From NCBI GenBank assembly GCA_027009095.1, contig JALVDG010000456.1, positions 1-6,378 on the forward strand: a stretch of 6,378 bases of DNA, in the 5' to 3' direction. Position numbers and translations under genes: made by a program. Under the pieces are notes generated by a model that saw only the letters and a program-made list of their open reading frames with translations, was not told the DNA's origin and did no database searches. Origin of the DNA: Thiotrichaceae bacterium (lineage in GTDB: Bacteria > Pseudomonadota > Gammaproteobacteria > Thiotrichales > Thiotrichaceae). This document shows positions 1-5,584 of this stretch, piece by piece. Position 1 is the first letter of the stretch; every line of letters begins with the position of its first letter.

Positions 1-578
1 TGCCAGTCCGATAGACTTGCTTCTTCGATAGAAGGATGATAAATCCACTCTTTAGGCAACTGACGTGGCTCTTCCCATAAATTATCGTGCTGAAAAAAAC
101 AATGTGCCAGCCATGCAAATAAATTGCGGATATTGCGTTTACCTGCTTGGCGTAAATAGTGCCAACAACGCAGGCTATCTTCGGTTGAGATATTACTGAT
201 GGCGAGCAATTCTTTATCCATCTGATCATCGCCTGGAACAACGATTAGGTGGATATTTTGTTGCTGGCAAATGCTTTCTAATTGTTCTAATCCATACTGC
301 CAGTAAGATTTTCCACCTAATAGGGAAACAATAATCAGCTTGGCAGATTCCAGTACGCTGTTGGCATATAAATCAAAGGCAGCAGGTTTGTTTAAATGCA
401 CTAAATTAGCCAGTCGAATGGAGGGGTAATCTGCGGGTAGCTCGCTAATGACGTGGGAAAGCAGGCTGAGGGAGCTATCTTGAGCCGATAAAATAACAAT
501 ATCGGCAGGGCTTTGTTGTAAATCAATAATGCCTTCATCATCAGTAAAACCACCAGGTTTAGCAGCGAGTAAGTGCAT
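1..578 (-). CDS. cobN: Cobaltochelatase large subunit CobN, N-terminal part (cut by window edge)
   Basis: CobN is the large subunit of the ATP-dependent CobNST chelatase, which inserts cobalt into hydrogenobyrinic acid a,c-diamide in the cytoplasm during late-insertion (aerobic) cobalamin synthesis. The frame is open from an ATG at 578 to the window edge, giving 192 residues of a protein that is normally well over 1000. The N-terminus begins MHLLAAKPGGF and continues with DIVILSAQDSSLSLL, LANLVHLNKPAAFDLY, LLGGKSYWQYGLEQL, VVPGDD and WHYLRQAGKRNI. These blocks, in this order, match the CobN N-terminus as I know it from proteobacteria. The metal-binding and catalytic regions lie outside the window. 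An AAGGA ribosome site sits 8 nt before the ATG, inside the last codons of cbiG, and the gap to the cbiG stop is 4 bp, so the two genes are very likely co-transcribed and translationally linked. The related Mg-chelatase subunit BchH/ChlH is less likely given this N-terminus. Confidence 0.93.
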   Translation of the reverse strand, partial: MHLLAAKPGGFTDDEGIIDLQQSPADIVILSAQDSSLSLLSHVISELPADYPSIRLANLVHLNKPAAFDLYANSVLESAKLIIVSLLGGKSYWQYGLEQLESICQQQNIHLIVVPGDDQMDKELLAISNISTEDSLRCWHYLRQAGKRNIRNLFAWLAHCFFQHDNLWEEPRQLPKEWIYHPSIEEASLSDW

Positions 579-582
579 AATC

Positions 583-1359
583 TTAATCCTTAGAAGCGAA
601 TGTGGGATAACTACGCGCGAGGGCAAGGGTGGCACGTTTATTTTTCTGTTTAATAATGGCTAGCTCCGCTGTTTGATGGGTTAAATGACTGGCATGAATC
701 AAAGCCGCTGCCTCTGCAACGCCGTAACAACCCACTTCACGATAGACAATATCTGACTTGTAGCTGAGTTGATCACTGACGGTATTGAGGGTGTTAGAAG
801 CATAGCAAATAAAGGGTAAATTTAATCGCTTGGATAAGCTTAATAAAGCAGGTTCATTTTGTTTTAAATCAATACTTGCCAGTGCGCTAATGTTCGCAAG
901 CTGATCATGTGATATATGCTCATCAATAAGGCTTTGCAAATACGATTCAGGGCATCCCTTATCACATCCCATTCCTAATACATAGACAGGTTTTTGATAA
1001 GGAGCAGCCGTTGTAATCACCAGTTGAGCATCGACTAAATGACTGATTTTTCTTGCCCATTCATTTGCACCACCTTGATGACCTGATAATAAAGGAATCA
1101 CAAATTCCCCTTGCTCATCCATCACTAAAACAGGCGGGTCGCTTAATTTGCTATTAATGACAGGTGCTAAAGAGCGTACTACGATACCTGTGGCAGTGAT
1201 AAAAATAAGAGGGTGATTATCGTTAAAAAATTGCTGGACAGTTGAGGCGAAAGGGTGCGGTTTGTGATGATGGAGCGCCTCTATTTTTTTTGCTAAGCCG
1301 TTGGCTAAATCACGACCTTTATCGGTGAGGGATATAATAATTATTTGTTGTTTATGCAC
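583..1359 (-). CDS. cbiG: CbiG-type cobalamin biosynthesis protein (CbiG N-domain plus CobE/CbiG C-domain, no middle domain)
   Basis: CbiG is cobalt-precorrin-5A hydrolase, which opens the ring lactone and releases the two-carbon fragment during corrin ring contraction in the cytoplasm. The 258-residue protein shows the N-terminal CbiG domain at about 5-120, with ATGIVVRSLAPVI at 56-68 and the DPPVLVMDEQGEFVIPLLSG block followed by HQGGAN up to residue 99. The C-terminal CobE/CbiG domain spans about 126-250, with GMGCDKGCP at 129-137, ASIDLKQNEPAL at 161-172, GVAEAAAL at 213-220 and ATLALAR at 243-249. The two domains are joined directly, so the middle domain of full-length CbiG (usually about 340-380 residues in all) is absent. 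The start is a GTG at 1357-1359; GAAGGA at 1368-1373 lies 8 nt upstream and supports it. It is the first gene of a pair with cobN. The function in a pathway that also uses CobN could be CbiG-like or CobE-like; the family assignment is firm, the exact reaction less so. Confidence 0.88.
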   Translation of the reverse strand: MHKQQIIIISLTDKGRDLANGLAKKIEALHHHKPHPFASTVQQFFNDNHPLIFITATGIVVRSLAPVINSKLSDPPVLVMDEQGEFVIPLLSGHQGGANEWARKISHLVDAQLVITTAAPYQKPVYVLGMGCDKGCPESYLQSLIDEHISHDQLANISALASIDLKQNEPALLSLSKRLNLPFICYASNTLNTVSDQLSYKSDIVYREVGCYGVAEAAALIHASHLTHQTAELAIIKQKNKRATLALARSYPTFASKD

Positions 1360-1386
1360 GTTTAATATCCTTCGCTTAAATGATTA

Positions 1387-1413
1387 ATTATCTAATAAAG
1401 TATGAAATTTCAA
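1387..1413 (-). promoter_or_regulatory. Possible promoter of the cbiG-cobN operon
   Basis: On the minus strand TTGAAA (1408-1413) is followed after 15 nt by GATAAT (1387-1392), about 27 bp before the GTG start of cbiG. Both hexamers are good sigma-70 matches but the 15-nt spacing is short, and the region is very AT-rich, so chance matches are likely. No cobalamin riboswitch fits: the leader is too short and I see no B12-box-like sequence. Confidence 0.25.
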
Positions 1414-1434
1414 CAGCTTAAAATATTAGCAAAG

Positions 1435-1446
1435 TATTGATCAATA
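1435..1446. promoter_or_regulatory. Perfect 12-bp palindrome in the divergent spacer (possible operator)
   Basis: TATTGATCAATA is a perfect palindrome lying between the divergently transcribed cbiG and the RTX-type gene, 50 bp upstream of the latter's start codon. Its half-sites (TTGAT/ATCAA) look like FNR/CRP-family half-sites, but they overlap instead of being separated by the usual 4 bp, so this is not a standard FNR box. It may be an operator for another dimeric regulator, or chance in AT-rich DNA. Confidence 0.3.
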
Positions 1447-1495
1447 TCAGTATTTAGTCTATTTAAGATAATACAATCAATAAAGGAGTTTTATT

Positions 1496-2281
1496 ATGTT
1501 CATTAATAAACAAACAATAAGACATATAGTCGCATCATTAATCGCAGTGGGTAGTGCAACTGCTTTGCCAATTAGTGTCGCGTATCAGTCTAATTATCAT
1601 CCAGTTGGTGCGCCTACTTATTGTAATGGTCATCGTATTACTATCTGGGGGTCAGGCTCTGGTGATTATATCACTGGAACACCTCATAATGATGTTATTT
1701 GGGCAGGCGCAGGTAATGATGTAATTAAAGGTCGAGGAGGGAATGATATTATTTGTGGAGGCGCAGGAGCAGATAGAATTTATGGGGATAGAGGGAATGA
1801 TTTTATTTTAGGTGGCTCAGGAAATGATTTAATCTATGGTGGTACTGGTGATGATAAATTACTCGGAAACCCTGGCGCTGATAAAATTTTTGGTGGGTTA
1901 GGTAACGATTATTTGCATGGTAGTGAAGGCAACGATGTACTCTTAGGTAATCAAGGAAGCGACCTTATCCAAGGCGGTTCAGATAATGACTATATTGAAG
2001 GTGGCGTAGGGAGCGACCGAATTTATGGTGGTGGCGGTAATGATACTATTATAGGACAGCAGGGAATTGATTACCTTCATGGAGGTCAAGGTAATGATCG
2101 TATTAATGGTGGTTCTGGTGCTGATCGTATCTATGGTGGCTATGGTAATGACTTAATGGAAGGTGGACAAGGACGTGACTGGATGTTTGGAAGTCAAGGA
2201 CGAGATACCTTTAAAGGTGGTGCTGGAAGAGATCACTGTTTTGATAAAATTAATAATAAAAAAACCAAAATAGGTTGTTAG
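1496..2281 (+). CDS. Sec-exported RTX-type calcium-binding beta-roll protein
   Basis: This 261-residue protein is predicted to be exported and to fold as a calcium-stabilised parallel beta-roll. Residues 1-30 look like a Sec signal peptide: basic MFINKQTIRH, then hydrophobic IVASLIAVGSATALPISVA. Residues 52-249 consist of 22 consecutive nine-residue units of the form GGxGxDxUx with no insertion or deletion, for example GGSGNDLIY (106-114) and GGSGADRIY (205-213); the Asp that binds calcium is kept in all units. Only 12 residues follow the last unit, so the 50-60-residue C-terminal type I secretion signal of classical RTX exoproteins is missing. Four cysteines (43, 87, 248, 261) flank or cap the roll and could form disulfides after export. 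No catalytic domain is visible. The start has AAAGGAG at 1482-1488, 7 nt upstream. It is a single-gene unit, divergent from cbiG and ended by a hairpin at 2320-2351. The role (matrix, adhesion or calcium binding) is inference. Confidence 0.85.
   Translation: MFINKQTIRHIVASLIAVGSATALPISVAYQSNYHPVGAPTYCNGHRITIWGSGSGDYITGTPHNDVIWAGAGNDVIKGRGGNDIICGGAGADRIYGDRGNDFILGGSGNDLIYGGTGDDKLLGNPGADKIFGGLGNDYLHGSEGNDVLLGNQGSDLIQGGSDNDYIEGGVGSDRIYGGGGNDTIIGQQGIDYLHGGQGNDRINGGSGADRIYGGYGNDLMEGGQGRDWMFGSQGRDTFKGGAGRDHCFDKINNKKTKIGC
1649..2242 (+). repeat. 22 tandem 27-bp units encoding RTX nonapeptides
   Basis: The coding sequence here has an uninterrupted 27-bp period corresponding to protein residues 52-249. 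The units have diverged at the DNA level (GGT, GGC, GGA and GGG are all used for Gly), while the Gly and Asp positions are kept in register. That pattern points to old duplications under selection on the protein rather than a recent expansion. Confidence 0.9.
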
Positions 2282-2319
2282 GAACTTAATCAATCTAAAG
2301 TGTTTGTATACAAGATACA

Positions 2320-2351
2320 AAAAAACACTCCGTGAATAGGGAGTGTTTTTT
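2320..2351. terminator. Bidirectional intrinsic terminator between convergent genes
   Basis: AAAAACACTCC (2321-2331) pairs perfectly with GGAGTGTTTTT (2340-2350) around an 8-nt loop, and A2320-T2351 can extend the stem. The flanking A- and T-runs give a U-tract in either direction. It lies 39 bp after the RTX-type gene and 32 bp after the minus-strand gene ending at 2383, so it can serve both. Confidence 0.9.
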
Positions 2352-2382
2352 AACGAACTATTGTTAATTTAGTAGTCTTTAG

Positions 2383-4356
2383 TTACCAACCATAAATAGG
2401 GTTTTCCTCCTCCAGCTTTCTTTGCCTTATTTCTTCTAAGCGTTTTGCTTCTTCTCTTTCGCGCTGTTCTTCTTCATAGAGTTTTAATGCTGCTTTTTGA
2501 ACAAGAGCATAATCTTCTCTTTCTTGTTTGATTTTACGAATACGCATGATTCGTTGATGATGCCTATTAGCATTTGCAACTAACATCGTGGTGCTTGATG
2601 TTTTTATTTTTTCTTCAGATAGGCGTGGTTTAAAGCGTCTGGCCATTACGCTGGATGCGGGATTAAAGTTGGGTTTAGACATGCGTACGATACCTCCAGT
2701 ACGAGTACATCCATTCCACCAACAACGATTTTTCTTTTGAAAATACATTAATCCACGATATTTAGGTGCAAGTGCTGCATCTTGAGTAATATATTCCTTG
2801 ATACCCCAGCTACCTATCCAAGTATAAGCACGAGGGGCAGAGAAGGCTACAAAGAGTTTACCGCCTGACTTTTTCCATCCCGTTAAAAAGTCGTAGTATA
2901 ACTTTGACATACGGTTATCTTTATTTGCTTGAATTAAATACTGGTTAGGTCCTTCTTTCATGCCATGAGTTTTATAAGCGACTAAGTGTTGTCCACCTTC
3001 ATAAGCAACTAGGTCTACGCCATAGCGTGCAACAGCTTTCGCTTGTTGGCGAACTATTTTAAGTATATTTGGAATGGAATATTTATTGTGAGGGGAGCGC
3101 AGTAGTTCAAACACACTGTCGACACTGTCGATTTTCTTTTGTGCTGTTTGGGTGGCATGAAAATAGGGGGCGATAGCTAAAGCATCGACGTGCTTGAAAG
3201 CATCTTCATAGCCTAAGAGCATATGTGTTAGAGGTACATTAGTTGCCATACCTCCCATAACACGGACTAATCTATCGTGTCCGTTAAACTCTTGCTCCCA
3301 TATTTTGAATATTTCGACACTTCGTTTAGAGTAGAATTTATAACCTGCATTGGCAGGATTTTGATCTAAACCTAAACGAGCACCTAATTGTTCAATATAA
3401 TGTTTTTGGGAAAATATGCCATTCCAGGCTTCGTTGGTGTATTCAATATAGGCTTTCAGTTTTGGATCTAAATGTTGGCTTACATATCTAGCATATTGAC
3501 GAATAAACTCATCGTTAGCACGGTGTGGTAAGTTAAACCAAGGGTCTGCCTTTACTATATTGACGAGTTTTACCATGATTTCAAGCGGAATGCCCCGTTT
3601 GCCTTCTTTACCACCCCATGTCGCTTGTTCTATTTTAGGTCGTTTATCCCACTGGCTCAGGTTATTACGTGTAATGCCTGACATATTCATTAAACGAATG
3701 ACTCTAAAATCTTTCATAAACCGTAGATAGTCAGGGTTAAAGACAATCTCTTTAGCATGTGCAACATAGGCTAAGAAAGGATTGTTTTTACTACATTTAT
3801 TTGCCTGGCGAACATGCCTGAAAGGATTATTTTTACAAATACCACCGGGCATAATCACTTGAATATCTCGAATATAATTATTTACATTCGATTCGACAAT
3901 GGTTAGCGTTGCGGTAATTTTTCCTTGTTTATTTCCCCTAATAACAATGATGTCCTTACCAGGATAGCGGCGTATAAGACGTGCATTTCCGCCATATTTT
4001 ATTTTTCCCTGACCTTTATAAAGCACAGTATATGCGCCAACAGGAATACTTTGTTGTGGAAAGTTGTTAATAAAGCGTGTACCTGCTTGCCCACCATTTA
4101 GATTGCTTGGCCAACCATTTTCATCATAGGTGATATTACCTTTAGTTAGCCAAGGGCGCGCCTCTTGGAAGGGCATTGCAAGACGAAATAAATCAACAAA
4201 TGGAACACTGGAGTCTTGATCCATTGGTTCATTTGTATTGATGCCTAATGGAGATAAAAGGTTGGAAAAAGGAGCTGCAATTAAAGGGGAAGAAAGACAG
4301 AAAAGCAAAAATAGAAATATACTATTAGGTATAAATGATTTTTTTATTGAAATCAT
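2383..4356 (-). CDS. Exported 'cellulose-binding protein'-like GH-A-fold protein with coiled-coil tail
   Basis: This 657-residue protein belongs to a family usually labelled cellulose-binding protein in proteobacterial genomes; its biochemical activity is not well defined. Residues 1-28 form a signal peptide (basic start, FLFLLFCLSS core, likely cleavage after LIAA). The family's N-terminal block is visible as LSPLGIN (34-40), PFVDLFRLA (52-60), ARPWL (66-70) and NGWPSNL (80-86), followed by a beta-rich region to about 170. A TIM-barrel-like part has EYTNEAWNG (305-313), PYFH (397-400) and VAYEGGQHL (450-458). By analogy with clan GH-A, E309 would be the acid/base and E453 the nucleophile, which suggests a retaining glycoside hydrolase. 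Cysteine pairs C174/C188 and C545/C550 may form disulfides. Residues from about 595 to 650 are a highly charged Arg/Glu coiled coil, unusual for the family. The ATG has AAGGA 11 nt upstream, slightly far. The gene is monocistronic, with a G9 tract about 114 bp upstream of the start. Confidence 0.75.
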   Translation of the reverse strand: MISIKKSFIPNSIFLFLLFCLSSPLIAAPFSNLLSPLGINTNEPMDQDSSVPFVDLFRLAMPFQEARPWLTKGNITYDENGWPSNLNGGQAGTRFINNFPQQSIPVGAYTVLYKGQGKIKYGGNARLIRRYPGKDIIVIRGNKQGKITATLTIVESNVNNYIRDIQVIMPGGICKNNPFRHVRQANKCSKNNPFLAYVAHAKEIVFNPDYLRFMKDFRVIRLMNMSGITRNNLSQWDKRPKIEQATWGGKEGKRGIPLEIMVKLVNIVKADPWFNLPHRANDEFIRQYARYVSQHLDPKLKAYIEYTNEAWNGIFSQKHYIEQLGARLGLDQNPANAGYKFYSKRSVEIFKIWEQEFNGHDRLVRVMGGMATNVPLTHMLLGYEDAFKHVDALAIAPYFHATQTAQKKIDSVDSVFELLRSPHNKYSIPNILKIVRQQAKAVARYGVDLVAYEGGQHLVAYKTHGMKEGPNQYLIQANKDNRMSKLYYDFLTGWKKSGGKLFVAFSAPRAYTWIGSWGIKEYITQDAALAPKYRGLMYFQKKNRCWWNGCTRTGGIVRMSKPNFNPASSVMARRFKPRLSEEKIKTSSTTMLVANANRHHQRIMRIRKIKQEREDYALVQKAALKLYEEEQREREEAKRLEEIRQRKLEEENPIYGW

Positions 4357-4469
4357 CGGTAATTGTATCCTTGTTCTAAATTTGTACTAAAAAATAAATC
4401 GACACAATGGATGAGTACATCAATTAACTATAATTTGATCGCATCCAGTTTTAGCCGTTGACAGAGCTA

Positions 4470-4478
4470 GGGGGGGGG
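4470..4478. repeat. Homopolymeric G9 tract
   Basis: Nine consecutive G residues lie in otherwise AT-rich DNA, about 114 bp upstream of the GH-like gene's start codon. The tract sits in the loop of a small possible hairpin (CAGAG at 4462-4466 with CTCTG at 4480-4484, one base adjusted) and just after a TTGACA hexamer (4458-4463) that has no good -10 partner. Runs of this length are prone to slippage in replication and to sequencing error. Confidence 0.9.
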
Positions 4479-4537
4479 AACTCTGAAAGGTATTTTAAGA
4501 GTGATTATTATTAATGTTGTCTAAAAATCGATGCAAA

Positions 4538-4567
4538 TACATCAAAAATAAGATGTAAGGTTTTTTT
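4538..4567 (+). terminator. Weak terminator-like hairpin with T7 tract, no gene upstream
   Basis: TACATC (4538-4543) pairs with GATGTA (4552-4557) around an 8-nt A-rich loop, and seven T follow at 4561-4567. The arrangement is that of an intrinsic terminator, but the six-pair stem has only two G-C pairs. No plus-strand gene precedes it within this gap, so it is either chance or the end of a short untranslated transcript. Confidence 0.3.
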
Positions 4568-4744
4568 ACAGAATCCATTGCAAAACCTCATCCACTCTCA
4601 CCGTATACCTTATAGTGGGGATTTTACTGGTTGTCCAATGAATAAAGTTAAATAAAGTATTAGTTGATTATTAATTAACTATCTATGTGTAATTTTTAAA
4701 AAAAATACCGATTCGTCACGGAAACCAGACCTTGTATAAATATA

Positions 4745-4758
4745 AGATGATGTCATCT
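4745..4758. repeat. Short palindrome, possible operator or hairpin
   Basis: AGATGA and TCATCT are perfect inverted repeats around TG, and after one A-A mismatch a further TAT/ATA pairing extends the dyad. It stands about 315 bp upstream of mscL and 390 bp upstream of the GH-like gene. No specific regulator can be assigned. Confidence 0.35.
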
Positions 4759-4805
4759 AATATCTCGACAGTACACTCCCTCATGAGAGTTGTAGGTTTA
4801 GGTAT

Positions 4806-4834
4806 AAAAAGGTTCTATTGGTGGTTCCAATAGA
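4806..4834 (-). terminator. Minus-strand terminator-like hairpin without an obvious gene
   Basis: TCTATTGG (4814-4821) and CCAATAGA (4827-4834) form a perfect 8-bp stem with a 5-nt loop. Read on the minus strand, the stem is followed 4 nt later by TTTTT (complement of A4806-4810), as in an intrinsic terminator. A lower AAAG/CTTT pairing can also form. The only DNA upstream of it on that strand is the mscL promoter region and the 77-bp inverted repeat, so any transcript ending here would be a small RNA or antisense RNA. Confidence 0.4.
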
Positions 4835-4885
4835 CTTTCCTACACTCTGTTTTCTGATTAACTAATGCCTTCACTAATCGTAATT

Positions 4886-4962
4886 TGTAGAGGATAAACG
4901 GATAATGCATCTTTTCAAAATTAGCAGCTTGCGGTGGATGCATTACACTTATCCACTCTACA
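4886..4962. repeat. 77-bp inverted-repeat element (REP/MITE-like)
   Basis: The 26-nt arms start TGTAGAG and end TAATGCATC when each is read inward (4886-4911 and the complement of 4937-4962). Both contain GGATAA-type cores that are offset by two bases. The centre carries GCTTGCGGTGGATGCATTAC-like sequence, which resembles a palindromic repeat with a GGTGGATGC...ATCCAC core that I remember as dispersed in many gammaproteobacterial genomes. It contains no coding capacity. The repeat structure is seen directly; its family membership is recollection. Confidence 0.65.
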
Positions 4963-5017
4963 GTTTGGTTTTATATAAGGTATTGTTAATAAAGTATTTT
5001 ATGGTAATAAAGGTGTC

Positions 5018-5023
5018 TATAAT
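5018..5023 (+). promoter_or_regulatory. Candidate -10 box of mscL
   Basis: A perfect TATAAT stands 49 bp upstream of the mscL ATG. The matching -35 region (around 4995-5000, TATTTT) is poor, though a TG pair lies close upstream of the box. A start near 5030 would give a leader of about 43 nt. Since other AT-rich hexamers abound, this is the best single candidate, not a proof. Confidence 0.45.
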
Positions 5024-5072
5024 ATGTACCTTTTTGCGCTGTGTTAATAAACAATATAAAGGATTATAAAAA

Positions 5073-5459
5073 ATGGGAATGATTTCCGAATTTAAAGAAT
5101 TTGCAATGAAAGGCAGCTTAATTGATATGGCTGTTGGTATTATTATCGGTGGAGCGGTGGGTAAAATGGTTTCATCATTAGTAAATGATGTCATTATGCC
5201 ACCAATAGGTGTTTTACTAGGGGGGGTAAACTTTTCTGACTTAGGTGTCGTTATCCAAAAGTCTCCAGAAGTAGTGCTTAAATATGGTGCTTTTGTTCAA
5301 ACATTTATTGACTTTATTATTGTGGCAGCCGTTATTTTTATTATCATTAAAATGATGAATAAGGCAAAAAATGCAGTAGTAGAAGAGGAGAAGGAAGAAC
5401 CAGCAGGGCCAACAACAGAAGAGCTGCTTACGGAAATTAGAGATGCTTTAAAAAAGTAA
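5073..5459 (+). CDS. mscL: Large-conductance mechanosensitive channel MscL
   Basis: MscL is a homopentameric inner-membrane channel that opens at high membrane tension and releases solutes during hypo-osmotic shock. The 128-residue protein aligns along its whole length with Escherichia coli MscL (136 residues) as I remember it. It has the amphipathic N-terminal helix [19 protein letters not shown] (4-22), the pore helix TM1 at about 17-45 with [15 protein letters not shown] and the NDVIMPPIG turn (38-46), a short periplasmic loop (about 50-70), TM2 at about 72-96 ([16 protein letters not shown]), and the cytoplasmic helix ending [11 protein letters not shown]. The loop is a few residues shorter than in E. 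coli. The ATG at 5073 has AAAGGA 9 nt upstream; an in-frame ATG at 5079 is an alternative that would remove two residues. The gene is monocistronic, with a hairpin terminator just downstream. Nothing looks broken. Confidence 0.97.
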   Translation: MGMISEFKEFAMKGSLIDMAVGIIIGGAVGKMVSSLVNDVIMPPIGVLLGGVNFSDLGVVIQKSPEVVLKYGAFVQTFIDFIIVAAVIFIIIKMMNKAKNAVVEEEKEEPAGPTTEELLTEIRDALKK

Positions 5460-5474
5460 TCTGAATAATTTAAG

Positions 5475-5540
5475 AACGTGCATGAAATAAGCTCGTCAAT
5501 GGTCATTGCCGTTGTTTCATGCACGTTTAGTTATTTTTTA
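5475..5540 (+). terminator. Strong hairpin terminator of mscL with nested inner stem
   Basis: AACGTGCATGAAA (5475-5487) and TTTCATGCACGTT (5515-5527) are perfect 13-bp inverted repeats, starting 16 bp after the mscL stop. The 27-nt interior can form its own stem (CG-CAAT around GGTC with ATTG-CG, 5494-5511). A T-rich stretch with a run of six T follows at 5534-5539. Intrinsic termination is the simplest reading, although stem and U-tract are separated by a few mixed bases. Confidence 0.75.
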
Positions 5541-5584
5541 GGTAACTATTTAGCATACATAATTTAATAACTGCTTAGATTGGG

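Larger units (their letters stand above)
4357..5072. other. 716-bp intergenic region without a convincing gene
   Basis: This gap separates the divergently transcribed GH-like gene and mscL. I found no open frame with a ribosome site and no tRNA-like cloverleaf. It holds a G9 tract (4470-4478), a weak plus-strand terminator-like hairpin (4538-4567), a short palindrome (4745-4758), a minus-strand terminator-like hairpin (4806-4834), a 77-bp inverted repeat (4886-4962) and the mscL promoter region. The sequence is AT-rich and dense in small inverted repeats, so it may contain small RNAs or remnants of palindromic repeat elements. Confidence 0.7.

Noticed and set aside
1360..1495. Cobalamin riboswitch upstream of cbiG
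   Set aside because: The spacer is only 136 bp, shared with a divergent gene, and shows no B12-box-like conserved core.
1649..2242. 27-bp periodicity as a CRISPR array or non-coding satellite
   Set aside because: The period is coding, in frame with GGxGxDxUx units, without the identical repeats and unique spacers of a CRISPR array.
4298..4300. Cys20 of the GH-like protein as a lipoprotein anchor
   Set aside because: The preceding residues are LLF and not the small residues required in a lipobox, and a better cleavage site (LIAA, 25-28) follows.
4458..4486. TTGACA hexamer at 4458-4463 as a plus-strand promoter
   Set aside because: At 16-18 nt spacing the -10 position reads ACTCTG, CTCTGA or TCTGAA, none acceptable; the next AT-rich hexamer is 27 nt away.
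4589..4619. CCACT...AGTGG hairpin in the intergenic gap as a structured RNA
   Set aside because: The 5-bp stem with a long loop and an irregular lower part is weak and could easily occur by chance.
4958..5194. 78-codon minus-strand open frame across the start of mscL
   Set aside because: It lies antisense to the conserved mscL coding region, has no family resemblance and no convincing ribosome site; it is a shadow frame.
5297..5524. 75-codon minus-strand open frame antisense to the 3' end of mscL
   Set aside because: Its Ser-rich sequence arises from the complement of the mscL C-terminal Glu/Ala region, and its start falls inside the terminator stem.
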